From: Persicaria tinctoria
Taxonomy: Eukaryota; Streptophyta; Magnoliopsida; Caryophyllales; Polygonaceae
Assembly (NCBI GenBank): GCA_037127255.1
Contig: JBANSL010000018.1
Coordinates: forward strand, 16,713,175-16,777,174
Length of the DNA: 64,000 nucleotides
Direction of reading: 5' to 3'
A model generated the notes under the pieces. That model searched no databases, was not told the origin of the DNA, and saw only the letters and a list, made by a program, of their open reading frames with translations. This document shows positions 45,263 through 57,058 of the stretch, in pieces. The position numbers and the translations under genes were made by a program. The first letter of the stretch is position 1; each line of letters opens with the position of its first letter.

Positions 45263-48200
45263 AACAACGAAACTGATGATGTCTTAGGACATTGAAGATC
45301 ACGCAACAAAAACCTTAACCATTTCAACTCTGCACAAGCAAGAGCCATGGCTCTATATTCTGCTTCAGGAGAAGATCTGGAAACCACCTGCTGCTTCTTA
45401 GTCTTTCAGGAGATTAAAGATCCTCCTAGTAAAGCACAAAAACTAGATGTAGATCTTCTTGTGAATGAACAACTTGCCCAATCAGAGTCATTAAACATTC
45501 TGAGCTTCAAGTCAGAATAAGAAGACAGAAGAATCCCCTGACCAGGTGAACCTTTAAGATATTTAAGGACTCGAATAACAACCTTCATGTGAGCATCAGT
45601 TGGTTTGGACATAAACTGACTAAGAAGTTGAACAGTAAAACTGAGATCTGGCCTTGTAATTGTCAAATAAATCAGTTTACTAATAAGCTTTATGTAGTCA
45701 TTTGGTATGTCCAAAACCACCCCAATATCAGTTGAGAGCTTGACATTGGGATCTAAATGTAATTTCAGAGGTTTACGATCCAGAAGATTGGCCTCTTTTA
45801 ACAAATCTAACACATACTTTCTTTGAGAGAGAAAGATACCTTTAGAAGATCTCAATACTTCAATACCCAAGAAGTATTTCAGTTCACCCAAATCTTTCAT
45901 GTAGAAGTTATTCCTGAGCATTTCCTTAACTTTTGACAAAGCTGAAGAATCACTGCTCACCACAATCATATCATCTACATACACCAATATAGATGTAAAA
46001 ATTTCCTTTGTCCTTTTTAAGAACAAGGAGTAATCTGCCTTAGATTGCTGAAAGCCATTACCCAGCAATGTAGAGGACAGTTTAGCAAACCATTGACGTA
46101 GTGCTTGCTTAAGACCATATAGGCTCTTTATCAATCTACATACCTTTGATGACACCACTGTATCACTCACAACTTCCCCCTCACCAGTATACCCTTGTGG
46201 AAACTTCATATACACTTCTTCGTGTAAATCTCGATGCAAGAAAGCATTTGAAACATCCATTTGCCCAATATGCCATTTTATGGCAGCAGCAACAGCTAAC
46301 AATGTTCTAACAGTTGTCATTTTGGCAACAGGAGCAAATGTCTCATCAAAATCTACTCTTTTCTTCTGCCTACAACCTTGAATGACTAATCTAGCTTTGA
46401 ACTTGTCTGTTGAACCATCAGCTAGAAATTTAGTCTTATAAATCCATCGACAACCAATAACTCTTTTTCCTTTTGGCAGATCAGTCACTACCCGAGTCTT
46501 GTTCTTTTCTAATGCCCAAAGCTCAAGATTCATTGCTTCACACCATTTAGGATCCAAATTGCTTGGGAAAAATATTTGGGATCAGAAACAGATTTTAAGG
46601 CCAGAATAGATTTTTGGTTTTGATGATTCAAATGGTCATACGAAACAAAGTTACTTAAGGGATAGACAGTTACCTCTTGGGAATTAGCTTGAGCAGTGAC
46701 AATCACATAATCTGTCAACCATGAAGGAGCTTTGGTGTTTCTGATGGACTTCCTTACAACAGGAGGCTGTGTAGAAGCCTGAGTTGTGTTTGAATCAGAA
46801 GTTGTGTTTTGAATGGGAATTTTGTTTGGAATATGAGGTACATCAGAAAGACACATTTCATCATACTAAGACATTTCAGATGGGAAAAACAATGGAGTTG
46901 TAGTAACCTGCTTTTTGAACTCAGCCTTGTAAGGAAAGATGTGCTCAAAGAAATGCACATCTCTAGACACAAACCAAGACTTTGACGTCACATTGTAGAG
47001 TTTGTACCCCTGTTGAGTAGAGGGACAACCCAAAAATACACATGGTACCCCCCTTGCTTGAAATTTGTCATGATTTCTGAACGGGTTATATGCAAAAGCA
47101 AGACACTTAAACACTTTGAGATGTTGATACGAAGGAGGCTTATTGAACAACATCTCAAAAGGAGTTTTGTTGGCTAAAACTGGTGTAGGAAATCTGATAA
47201 TGAGGTATACTGCTGTCAAAACACACTCTCCCAAAAAATGCAATGGTAAATGAGCCTGAAAACGCAGAGCTCTGGCTATTTCCAATATGTGTCTATGTTT
47301 TCTCTCCACCACCCCGGAAAACACATGAGGTTTGATGAACAATGCATTGATCATGATAAAACCGTTGACACTCTTTACTAAGAAATTCAAGAGCATTATC
47401 AGATCTTATAACCTTGATCTGACACTTGAATTGAGTGAGAACAAACTGATAAAAACGCTTGATCATAGTGTATGACCGAGCCTTGGATTGCAACATGAAG
47501 ACCCAAGTAGCTCTACTGAAATCATCCACAATTGTTAAAAAAAATCGACAATTGTGATCAGTTGAGACTCGATATGGTCCCCAAATATCCATATGAATTA
47601 GATAAAAAAAATATAGCAGTGGATCTAGTCTCATTGACAGGAAAGGGAGATTTGGTTAATTTGGACAAAGGACACACTGGACAAACAAGAGATGAATCTT
47701 TTATTGAAAGCAAAGGCACATAGGGTACATGTTTGAGTTTAACAGTTGGAGCATGACCCAACCTCATATGCCAAGTATGAAAATCACCAGGCAAAATAAA
47801 ATTGCTAGAAGTCAAAGAGTAAGGTATACATGGCTGAACACAAGAAGCTATGATTTTCTTGAGATAGACAGAAGCCATGGAACTCACACTCTTGTTCACC
47901 AGATAGTAGAGACCACCACGCTCTTTACCAATCCCCAAAAGCTTCCTGCTGACACAGTCCTGTATGAGACAAAAACCCGGATAAAAGGTCACAAAACACT
48001 GGTTTTGTTTAACCAGTTTTGAAATGGACATAAGTCGAAACTGAAAGGAAGGAACAAGCATGACTTTATTCATTTAGATTGTTTTTTAGGACAAGATCTC
48101 CATGATGGGTAATTTTGGATGTATGACCATTAGGAAGGTGAATATTTGAGGATGTGAAATGCAATTTTGGATCCAAAATGTAATGAAACATTGGGGTCAT

Positions 48201-49298
48201 ATGGTTTGTTGCACCGGTATCCATAATCCACTCATCTGTCATAGAATAAGCATTAAAACAAAGAGCATTACCTGCAAAATCACCATTTAAGTCATCATCC
48301 CCATCATCATCTGTGGCATTCTGAGGTAGCTTTCTCAATAACTCTTCAAACTGCTACTGATTGAATAACACATTGCCAGTAGCTTCATCTTTAGTCATGG
48401 CCTGAGCATCTGTTTTACTCCCTTTAGCCACACTTTTCTTTCTATCATCTGACCCTTTCTTATTCTTCTTATCAGTGCCAGCAACCCCTTGCTTTTATGG
48501 AAATGATTTGGACTTCGAATGCCAACTTGGATATCCAATTATAGCCCAACATTTTTCTTTCGGATGCCACTTATTTCCACAAATCTTGCACTTCTCCTCA
48601 GACTTGTTGTACATAGCAGATCTGTCTCCTGAAGTATCAAGAACTTCCCTCTTATATTCTTCTTGCTGAATCGTCGAACATGCTTCCTCAACATTCGGCG
48701 GTGGTGACATCAACAAGACTTGGCTTCGTTGAGCACTAAATGACTCATCTAAGCTATTCAAGAACTGAAACAGCATTTTCTCTTGCTTCAGTTGATCAAT
48801 CTTTCTGAGATAATCGACCACATCCGCCGATACCCCAACCAAATGAGGCAAACTATCCATAACATCTAGTTATTCCCACAATGCTTTCATTTTTGTGTAA
48901 TACTCATTGATCGCATTTCCAGTTTGCCTCATCGAGTAAATTTCCCTATTAATCTTGTATTTTCTTGATCCATTACTCAACGAGAATCGTTTTTCCAATT
49001 GAATCCACATTTCTCTAGCCGATTGTAAATATAACATTGATTTCGCAATTGACTCTGAAACTGAATTCATAATCCAAGAAATTACCAAATTGTTGCAGCT
49101 GTCCCATTGATCTGCCTTATGAGGATCATCCGAAGCTCTGACCACTGTGCCTGTCATAAAACCAAGTTTTCGTTTAGTAGACAGGTTGATCTCCATGCTT
49201 CTTCTCTAGGATCTGTAATTTCCTGCACCCGCCAGTTTTTTCGACACCACAATCGTCGTTGGACCATCAGATGGATGTAGGAACAAGGGACTCTGCAT
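45263..49298 (-). pseudogene. Copia C gag-pol on the minus strand, decayed
   Basis: Reading leftward, gag starts at the ATG at 49298 (MQSPLFLHPSDGP) and hits a TAG at 49208-49206 where the family has Trp. It continues with KRKLGFMTGTV and a zinc knuckle (CKICGNKWHPKEKC, near 48580). Protease has DTGATNHMT near 48210. The pre-integrase part has WHMRLGHAP near 47750, and integrase pieces lie at 47634-46866. RT runs at 46557-45406 with ILVYVDDMIVV near 45980, and RNase H with SSPEAEYRAMA near 45370. Several frameshifts (near 48340-48490, 47400, 46860 and 45400) break the frame. It is a different family from copia A and B. Confidence 0.92.
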
Positions 49299-49381
49299 CT
49301 CTGCGTTACTGCGCAGGATGAAAAACGTCAATCCGTAGCCATACTCTCCGATCAATCTCACTGGTTTTGACTCTAATACGA

Positions 49382-49599
49382 TGAAGATTGAAATGAAGGT
49401 GAAAATGAGAAAGAAAAATGGACAACTGAATCTGATTGAATTGAACCAATTGAGCTGATTACACAGTAGGAGCAAAGCTCCTTTATACAAGATGACTAAC
49501 AACCTTCAACCACTCTAAAGATCATAGCCCTATACGTGTCACTCTTAAACCTCTATTTACAACCCTAACACTTCCTACTGCACAATATACCCTTGTACA
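49382..49599 (-). repeat. 5' LTR of copia C
   Basis: On the minus strand this 218-bp LTR starts TGTACAAGGG and ends CAATCTTCA. It is followed by a decayed iMet-type primer site (TATTAGAGTC). It shares both ends and length with the solo LTR at 52472-52690. No 3' LTR remains at the other end. Confidence 0.8.
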
Positions 49600-49604
49600 A
49601 TACT

Positions 49605-50205
49605 AGATAAGTGTTGACCGTTTAATTTGAAAAAGGGCAATGTTGTAGGACTAGTGTTTCGAACAAACTTTGACCGAATTGTATTCTATGGTACAAAAAG
49701 AGTTATCACGAACTTTTAGTATTGTGGCATTACATAGGCCCTTGTTACGATGATTTTGAGTTTTTTTTTAATTAAAACATATTGAGGTCGACAAGTCGAC
49801 GGATGGGTGAACCGTCGAACATACAATAACGGCAAAAATACATTAAAAGAAAAAAAAGGCGCAATCATCACATAACATGCGCTCACGATGATTTTTAGTA
49901 CGGTCAATTGTAAAAATTCAATCCTGAATTAATATCTGAAAAATAATATTAAAAAAGTATGTTTATGTAACCAAATGTAATGAAAATACGTGATGATGGA
50001 CGACCGCGTCAAGTGAAAGATCGGGATCTAGATCTCTGAGAGGGACCATTGTTATTTTGTAAGAAAAATGAAAAGAAACTAAGCGTAAATACATCAATTT
50101 TACCTTGTTATTAGACGAAATCCATTTTCCCGTTAGACTCACGTACCTAGGCACGGAACCAGAAATACAATCTTGGGTAGGCTGGATTTGCATATAATTT
50201 TTTTC
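49605..50205. other. Spacer, nothing recognised
   Basis: It contains no convincing coding sequence, RNA or element ends. Confidence 0.5.
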
Positions 50206-50385
50206 CCGCTTGTCACTATATTTACCGAGTTAAAAATTAAATTTTATTTTCTCTATATTTAAATTATTCCGCTTGTCACTATATTTATCGAGTTAAAAAA
50301 TAATTTTTATTTTCTCTATATTTAAATTATACCGCTTGTTACTAAGATAAATTTTATTTTCTCTATATTTAAATTATAACGATAA
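50206..50385 (+). repeat. 63-bp tandem repeat, nearly three copies
   Basis: CCGCTTGTCACTATATTTA starts units at 50206 and 50269, with a degenerate third at 50332. Each unit ends TTTTCTCTATATTTAAATTA. Confidence 0.88.
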
Positions 50386-50699
50386 TAGAATTTTACTAAA
50401 TATAAATACCCGTAGTAGAATCTGGGACAATTCATGTAGTATTGAATTTAAATCTATTCATTGTTGAATACTCTGTACGTATCAATCAATGGCAGTAGTG
50501 GACCACCACAGGCACACGCAGGAAAAGAAAAATTAACGGAATTTTCGCTTGATGCCCTGAGGTAAGTCTAAATTCGCCGTGTGTACAAAAGTTTTACATA
50601 ATTTGCGAAATACCCCTAGGTTTGTAACTTTTTCGTATGGTGCCCCTCCGTCCCTTCTGTTAACATTTTTTCCTTTTAAAAAAAATAAAATTAAACGAA

Positions 50700-51260
50700 A
50701 TAAGATAAGTGCAGGTCGCGGAGAGAGAAGACGAAGGGCGAAGAGCGGAGAGGGAGATCGAGATCGACAGAGAGAGTGTGAGGGGTCCGATAAACGACGC
50801 CGACCAGATTAATGTCGGTGGAGCTCAGTTGGTGCCGAAGGTGGAGGTGAGTTTTTCTCAGTTTAGCCTAGGTTCGAGGATTTAGGGCGTGTCTAGTCTT
50901 CAACCGGAGGTTTTCCAGGCGTGCCTTTCTTCCTCGCAATGCTGGTCCTTTCCGTTCTACTTGCCTTCCACTTGCTCCTTTTGTGTTGAACTTCAAATTG
51001 AGGATGGGTACTTCTGTAATGGCCCATCGCAGTCCTCCTTTCATTTCTCAGAGACACGTCACTTACAGGTAACTCTGTCTGTCCCTCTCCCGATCAAATT
51101 CGATTCTTCACTTGATTGGGAACTCATTTCGATTAGGTTTTCATCATGTCCACTATTTCATCATCGTCTGTCTAATTTCGTCGTTCAATTTGGGGATTTG
51201 GGGGCAAATTTGATCCTTTCTTTGATTAATTTCTCTTGTGCAATTCTATTTTGATGCGAA
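50700..51260 (+). other. Exon-like segment inside the 4.3-kb TIR element
   Basis: This is a purine-rich stretch (GGAGAGAGAAGACGAAGGGC type) followed by a region with splice-donor-like GGTGAG (50846) and pyrimidine-rich parts. It resembles the leader and first intron of a plant gene, but I recognise no protein. Confidence 0.3.
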
Positions 51261-51430
51261 TTTGTGTGAACTTGAAACACCAGCAGAGATGTAAGTGCCT
51301 CACCGTGTCTCTTGGAATCAACTGAGTTCTTGTCAAATACTGCCTTTCGATCAACTTTTGGAGCTTACCAAAATCTGAAATAGATGTCTTATGTTGATTC
51401 CAAGCTACTGTTTCTGTTTTAGATTTTCAT

Positions 51431-51820
51431 GTGTGTTTGGTAACGATATCTAGATATCAAGATATCGATATCGATATCGGTATCGATATCAAGATATCGA
51501 TATCGGGTGATATCTTGATATCGGTATCGGTATCAAGATATCGATATCGGGCGATATCGATATCAAGTGATACCTCCCAAAAACGGAGTATATCAAAATA
51601 GGCTAAATTTGATATCTAGATATCAACTGATATCGATATCTAGCCCTACCAAACACTAGATATCAGATATCAAGTGATATATTATGCCTACCAAACACTA
51701 GATATCGATATCAGTTAAAGTGATATCGATATCTAGCCCTACCAAACACTAGATATCAAATATCGGGAGTTGATATCTGATATCTGATATCTGATATCTA
51801 GATATCATTACCAAACACAC
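51431..51820. mobile_element. Fold-back MITE made largely of GATATC palindromes
   Basis: The 28-bp ends GTGTGTTTGGTAACGATATC + TAGATATC (51431-51458) and its inverse (51793-51820) match at 27 of 28 positions. The interior is filled with GATATC/TATCGATA palindromes and contains three CCTACCAAACACTAGATATC-like units, near 51645, 51690 and 51743. It has no coding sequence. A flanking duplication is not clear. Confidence 0.82.
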
Positions 51821-52384
51821 CCTTACAGTCATAAATTGAAGATTAATCTGTTGAAATCTGTAATATTAGACTTCTTCAAAGCTGATACGGAATTAGCATG
51901 TAACTCATGAACTTGATCAGAAGTCGAAAAATTTCTGTACTCCAAGGATTTTAGAAGAGAACATGTCGTCTCTTTTATGCTTTGCTGCTTTTAGTGAACT
52001 AATTTTCTTGTTCTTCATGTTCTTGAGAGCAATTCTGTGAGCTAATCTAGGCTGTAAAAAATTGTTGCTTCCTCCATCTTTTTAAGATTTAAATTGCTTA
52101 TATGGAGTTCTCTTCAACTAAAGTAATGTTGTTCAGTTTGGATGGATTGCTTGAAGGTATTTGAAGCATGAAGATAATATAATTCGATATAATTTGTTCA
52201 GAATGTAATGAACAACTACATTATCATTTGTGGATGTTTGCGGTGATATTTTGCTGTCAAAAGTGCAGGTATTTGCTTTGATATTTTGCTGTCAAAAGTG
52301 CATGTTTTTGCTGTCATATTTTGCTTGTTTTTTTAACAAGATCGGATTATTTCATAATCTATATGTGAATTCAAATCCCACATG

Positions 52385-52760
52385 TACTCCCATTCAAAAA
52401 CTGAATTACATACTAAATTTCAGAAACATAATTACACAACTAAAATTTCATAATTGCTCAATTAAAGTTACTGTACAAGGGTACATTGTGTAATAAAGAA
52501 ACTTTAGGTGTATGCTTGTAAATAAGTGTAAAGAGGGGCCGGTTGTTAGAAGGCAGTTAGTTAGCTGTTATAAAATGTGAGTTGTGCTCACTGTGTAAGA
52601 CAATTTTCATTCATTCAGTTTCTCCAATCAAGAATCTGTTCTTCAAGCTCTCTCTCTTCCTCTCCCAATTCCATCTCATTTCAATCTTCAGTTACAGAAC
52701 TGAAATTTTAGAAATTGAGTTACATGAACTAAAATTTTAGAAACTAAATTACAAGATGGT
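52385..52760 (+). repeat. Degenerate 22-28-bp repeat around the solo LTR
   Basis: Units like ACTAAAATTTTAGAAACTGA + ATTACA recur about three times on each side of the solo LTR, so the LTR inserted into a pre-existing short tandem array. Confidence 0.55.
52472..52690 (+). repeat. Solo LTR of a copia C-type element
   Basis: This 219-bp sequence starts TGTACAAGGGTAC and ends CAATCTTCA, matching the copia C LTR ends. It is flanked by the perfect 5-bp duplication GTTAC (52467-52471 and 52691-52695). The interior of the element has been lost by LTR-LTR recombination. Confidence 0.9.
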
Positions 52761-52821
52761 TATGTAGGGATAATAGAATATGATAGAGCACGTGCTTATT
52801 CAATTGAAACTTGTTAAAAAG

Positions 52822-52890
52822 TCTATTAGCTCAAATGGTAGAGCATGTGCTAATGCACAAGATGTGGGTTCGACTACTACATAGACAAAT
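52822..52890 (+). mobile_element. tRNA-like retro-insert (A and B boxes)
   Basis: GTCTATTAGCTCAAATGGTA holds an A-box-like sequence, and GGGTTCGACTAC is B-box-like. The ends GTCTAT and ATAGAC could pair as an acceptor stem, but the anticodon arm is malformed. The 10-mer ACTTGTTAAA occurs on both sides (near 52808 and 52903). It is a degenerate tRNA or a short SINE. Confidence 0.55.
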
Positions 52891-53438
52891 ATAATGATTT
52901 AGACTTGTTAAAGACCTACACTACAAAAGTTTTGTCAAAATTTTCAAAGCAAGAGGCTAATACTATGTATGTATGGCTTATGTGGGCAGACCTCCAATAT
53001 TCTTGGGCAGACCTCCAATATTTAGTCGCATCCGTTATATATGTGGCATCCATGATTTAGTTTGGATTAATAGATTTTTAAGTTTAAATTAAAGGCATTG
53101 TTCATGTGCAATATATGGACACAATCTCAGTGTTTGAGGTATGCAGAGCCATGAGCTATTTTGATTGCCTTCTCAGTCATATCTCCATGATTGATGAATC
53201 AAGTATCCCCCAAGGCCCCAAAATAAAGGAAAGAAAGATTGAAAAGATACCATGGAATTTTTAATTTCTTTGGATGTCGTACTTTTCTCAAATAATAATA
53301 CCTTAGTAACAAGTGAAGTGACTTTCAAGGAATCAGTACAAACACTACACCTAGAAATCCATAAGATTGACAATTGAAAACATGAAGAGCATGCTATATG
53401 CCCATTCAAACACTAGAAACCCACAATATTTTATATAC

Positions 53439-53515
53439 CCGGTGTACGATTTATAGCCTATGTGGGATTCGAACCCACATCGATATGTGCTCTACCACTT
53501 GAGTTAATAGGTTAA
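53439..53515 (-). mobile_element. tRNA-like sequence, minus strand
   Basis: On the minus strand CCTATTAACTCAAGTGGTAG is A-box-like and GGGTTCGAATCCC is a perfect B box. CCTAT can pair with ATAGG at the other end, but the anticodon arm is missing. It is related to the plus-strand copy at 52822. Confidence 0.6.
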
Positions 53516-53619
53516 CATAAAATAAAATTTTGAAGAGGTAAATATATAGATGTGTAACGAAGTTACAAAAGGGTGGTCTAACCGCAAGAAAACAATAACA
53601 CCACGTAGACCATGCTAGA

Positions 53620-54720
53620 CACTACGATATCACATGAGTACCCCCATTCTCTAAGCAAACCCACTTAAAAAAATATATGTCTGGACTTCCTCCTTCACCT
53701 ATCCTCCCCTAATAACAGTAGCAAGACTTCCAACACTCCAGCAAAATAAATAAAGACAAAAACAAAGCCAATATTTTCTTAAGTTAACATCACTATGTAC
53801 TCCCGACTATAGTGTCATTTCATTCGTCGAGTATCACGCCTTCTTTTCAGTAGCTAAGATTGCTAGAGACAATTGGGGTGGAGAACCAAGCTCAGCAACC
53901 AAACCCACCCCACCCTCTTCAGCAGGTTGACACGGGCTGCACCAATCCTCGTCTAACACCTTCCGTACTCGCACAGTCGCACTTGGCTTTGATCGTTTGT
54001 ATACTCCTACTGCACATATTCACATATTTTCCTTTTGATTTCTCTATCCTGCTGAATCAAGCCTATCCTCGCTGTTATATGTGCTTCTCCAACTTTCTCC
54101 CCACCCTTCCTCCTTTGTTGTTGGACAACACCCCATTCATTTGAAATTGTCGCACTCTTTGCTGTCCTGCTTTTGTTTTCACTGGATAAATCGGTGGCTA
54201 AACAACCCACATTAGTCCTTGTACCTCCAACACAGATAGCACCATTTGATTGTGCTACTGTCATACAAGGAGCAACAGCAGCCCCCACCACAGCCCCTGA
54301 ATCTGTCATACATATTTCCAATCCAACAGTCTGGTGCTGCGCGCGCACCAACGACTGATTATACATAGCTCAAATTCACACCAGCATCCCTGTTGAATTC
54401 ATCCCTGTTGAGTTCTGCCTCTTGTGATCATCATATGTGTGTTGGTGCTATCAACACCAAACCTGAATTGTTTTATCATATCCCCACACCCGTAATCCCA
54501 AACCCTAAATCTCTAAATTTGAAATTGAGAAATATAACTTACCTCCAGGGCAGTTGTCGGCGCCAAACACCTTCTTCCTCGCATATGTCCCTCCCTCCGG
54601 GTGAGATCTTCCGGAAATCGGCCTCCTCTCTAGTCTCTTCTCGCCTCTCTCCGTTTGTCTGTTGGAAGAAGGTCTCGTTTTCTTTTTTTTTCATCCATTT
54701 CTTTTTATTTAACGGGAAGT
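53620..54720. other. Unassigned right interior of the 4.3-kb TIR element
   Basis: The composition is closer to exons than elsewhere (Pro, Thr-coding stretches on both strands), for example an open frame of 119 codons at 54366-54007 on the minus strand. I recognise no family. Near 54540-54700 it is CT-rich like a gene leader on the minus strand. Confidence 0.3.
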
Positions 54721-54829
54721 AACGTTTTTTTTAGTTAAAAGCTAACGGAAGGGTATTTGACGAAAAAGTTACAAACCTTAGGGATATTTCGCGAATTATG
54801 TAAAACTTTCGTACACCAGGCGAAAAATT

Positions 54830-55975
54830 ACAAATGGGCCAGCCAGGCAATGTGATTCATATTGCACCTATATAATACATATTACTGAATAATGGAGTGG
54901 GCTGCAGCACACCAACCCACCCCTAGTTCCGTCCCTATCCATCAAATAATTCGACATCAATCTTCCTAGAGACTATTTTTGGACCTTGGTGTGTTGCAAG
55001 AAATCACTTCGTTCTTTGGATGTTTCATAACTTATAAAGCCCTTGTCATTAAGGGTTTGATCAATCGAGAGTTTGTAAATGATTCAAGTTCAAAGGAGGA
55101 AAAGACTTATATCAAACAATTAGAAGATGGCAAATCCACAAAATCCACAAATTTCAAAGGGAAATTATATAAAGACAAATCCATCAACTAAAAACTACCA
55201 AGTAAAATCGAGAAAAGAAGAAAGAACAAAGAAGAGGTAAAGCTTCAAATTAGTAGGAAAAAAGTCAAATAACAAAGCACTAATTAAATTAAAGAACAAT
55301 GCAGTCAATTACAGTAATTGGTCTATTGGAGTACACACAAAATATGAACACAGAATTAATTTTAATAAATGAAAACATGTAAAATAATGTAAACGTGGTT
55401 TTGCAGTCTATCCATGGTTTTCTCTGATTTTCAGTCAGATTGATAATTTATTGTGATAAATTGAGCTTTGATTGTTCCTCCTGATTTGATTTGCGTTTCT
55501 TTTGCATGTGATATATCTTGATAATCCGTTAGTCTATCAGTTCATTGGTATCTCGAATTATTATATACGGAGAAATAATTTGTCTAATATTTTCAACACT
55601 TGCTTTTTATATATAGATACAATGGTTTTAAATCTTTTCTTAATATGCAATATTTTTTAAGTCTAAAATGAATAAAACCCACACTTGATTCAACCTTATT
55701 TTTTAAGGTCAAAGGATAGAAATGTACAACGCTTTTTGAGGTGTTAAATTTTTTATAAAATTTTAAAATTTTTAATATACATATATATTTTAATAATTTA
55801 ATACTTGTTATTATTAAGGATGAATTTATAAAAATAAATTTTAAAAAAAGTTAATATTTCATATTGTTTTTATCATTTAAAAAAAATGTGTAGGAATAGT
55901 AAAAGTTAAGTTTTGATTAACAAATGGAGTAATAATTAAACATAAAGTATAAAAACAAATAGGGCCTTGTTAGGT
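54830..55975. other. AT-rich spacer, nothing recognised
   Basis: Only short low-complexity stretches are seen. An open frame at 54979-55191 shows no domain. Confidence 0.5.
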
Positions 55976-56727
55976 ACACCGCAAATGACACTTCAGGATT
56001 TGCACGTCGAAATTAACGTGTAAATGTGGTGGGTGGGGAAAAAATGCACGTCGGCATGCACGTCATTAACAACGTGCATTCTTGCACGTCCGAGCAGACG
56101 TGCAAAACTGCACGTCATTAATAATGTGCAAATGTGCACGTCTTAAGTGACGTGCAAACCCTACTTAGGGTTGAAGGTTTAGGGTTTACCGAGGGTTTTT
56201 TAGGGTTAATGGAAAAAATTGAAGGGTTTAGTTATTCCGAGCATTGGTGAGTTTAATTGCCAAGTGATAATTAAATGACAAGCAATAATTGTTAAGGTTT
56301 TCATTCGGATAATATGCGAATAATGTTACAAGGCACGAAGAAAAGAGGTTTACATCAATAATTGTAATAGACAAGTGGAATAAAATCTAGACAAAGTGTA
56401 AAGGGCGACCGGACTCGACACGTAAGGCTCGGAATCCGTCAAACCGAGCTAGAAAAGGAGCATCCCATCCTTCGATGCTCGGTTGATGATGTATAACCTA
56501 TTCTGACGCAGGCGGCGGAATATGAGCGTTAGGACGCAACCAGATCTATGAGAACGGAAAATTAGAGTTAGAGTATTGACATATAGATGAAATGCAAGAA
56601 TAGGTAATAATATAAGACGTTTGAAGCCGTATCGCGGCAAATCTAACCTGCACGTTGATTACGACGTGCACGCACGTCGTTGTTAACGTGCATACACGTC
56701 GTAATTAACGTGAGGATTTGCGGTGTA
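55975..56727. mobile_element. TIR element packed with ACGTG/CACGT motifs
   Basis: The ends are the perfect 12-bp inverted repeats TACACCGCAAAT and ATTTGCGGTGTA. If TA is taken as duplicated target, the body is 55977-56725. Both subterminal zones are dense in GCACGTC and GACGTGCA, at least 16 CACGT/ACGTG cores in all. The centre has AGGGTTTAGGGTTT and a stretch without coding features. No transposase is present and the superfamily is unresolved. It ends about 220 bp before the EF1A-3 TATA box. Confidence 0.72.
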
Positions 56728-56947
56728 TATATCCGGAGCGAAACAAATATAAGAGTATTTTTTTCTTTTACTTTAAAGTTAGAGGTAGAAGTTTAAAGAA
56801 AAATGGGAATATGGGTGGTTATTTTTTTTATTAGAGGGAATATGGGTGGTTACTTGTAAATAAGTAGCTACAATGGGTGATGAAATGAAAATTTTGAAAT
56901 AAGAAGTGGGTTGTTTGATGCATTTCGGCCTAATTTCTAGCTCTCGC

Positions 56948-56954
56948 TATAAAA
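56948..56954 (+). promoter_or_regulatory. TATA box of EF1A copy 3
   Basis: TATAAAA is followed 20 bp later by GCAAAAACCCTACATC, which holds an AACCCTA telo-box. The leader exon runs to 57058. Confidence 0.8.
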
Positions 56955-57058
56955 CCATACCGAAGCCTCTGCAAAAACCCTACATCTCTTTTTGCCTCTT
57001 CACCCCCAATCTCTCAAACTCTCTAGGCGGCTTGGTATTTGCGAGCAGCTCATTCCAG

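Larger units (their letters stand above)
50572..54824. mobile_element. Large TIR element (4.3 kb) with about 90-bp inverted ends, MULE-like
   Basis: The left end (50572-50665) and right end (54738-54824) are inverted copies at about 80% identity. They share GTTTTACATAATT-GCGAAAT and AGGTTTGTAACTTTTTCGT blocks. The inner flanks on both sides are GC-richer and exon-like (50700-50900 and 54540-54700). Nested insertions include a palindromic MITE, a solo LTR and tRNA-like pieces. I found no target duplication and no recognisable transposase, so the MULE assignment rests only on long TIRs. Confidence 0.65.
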
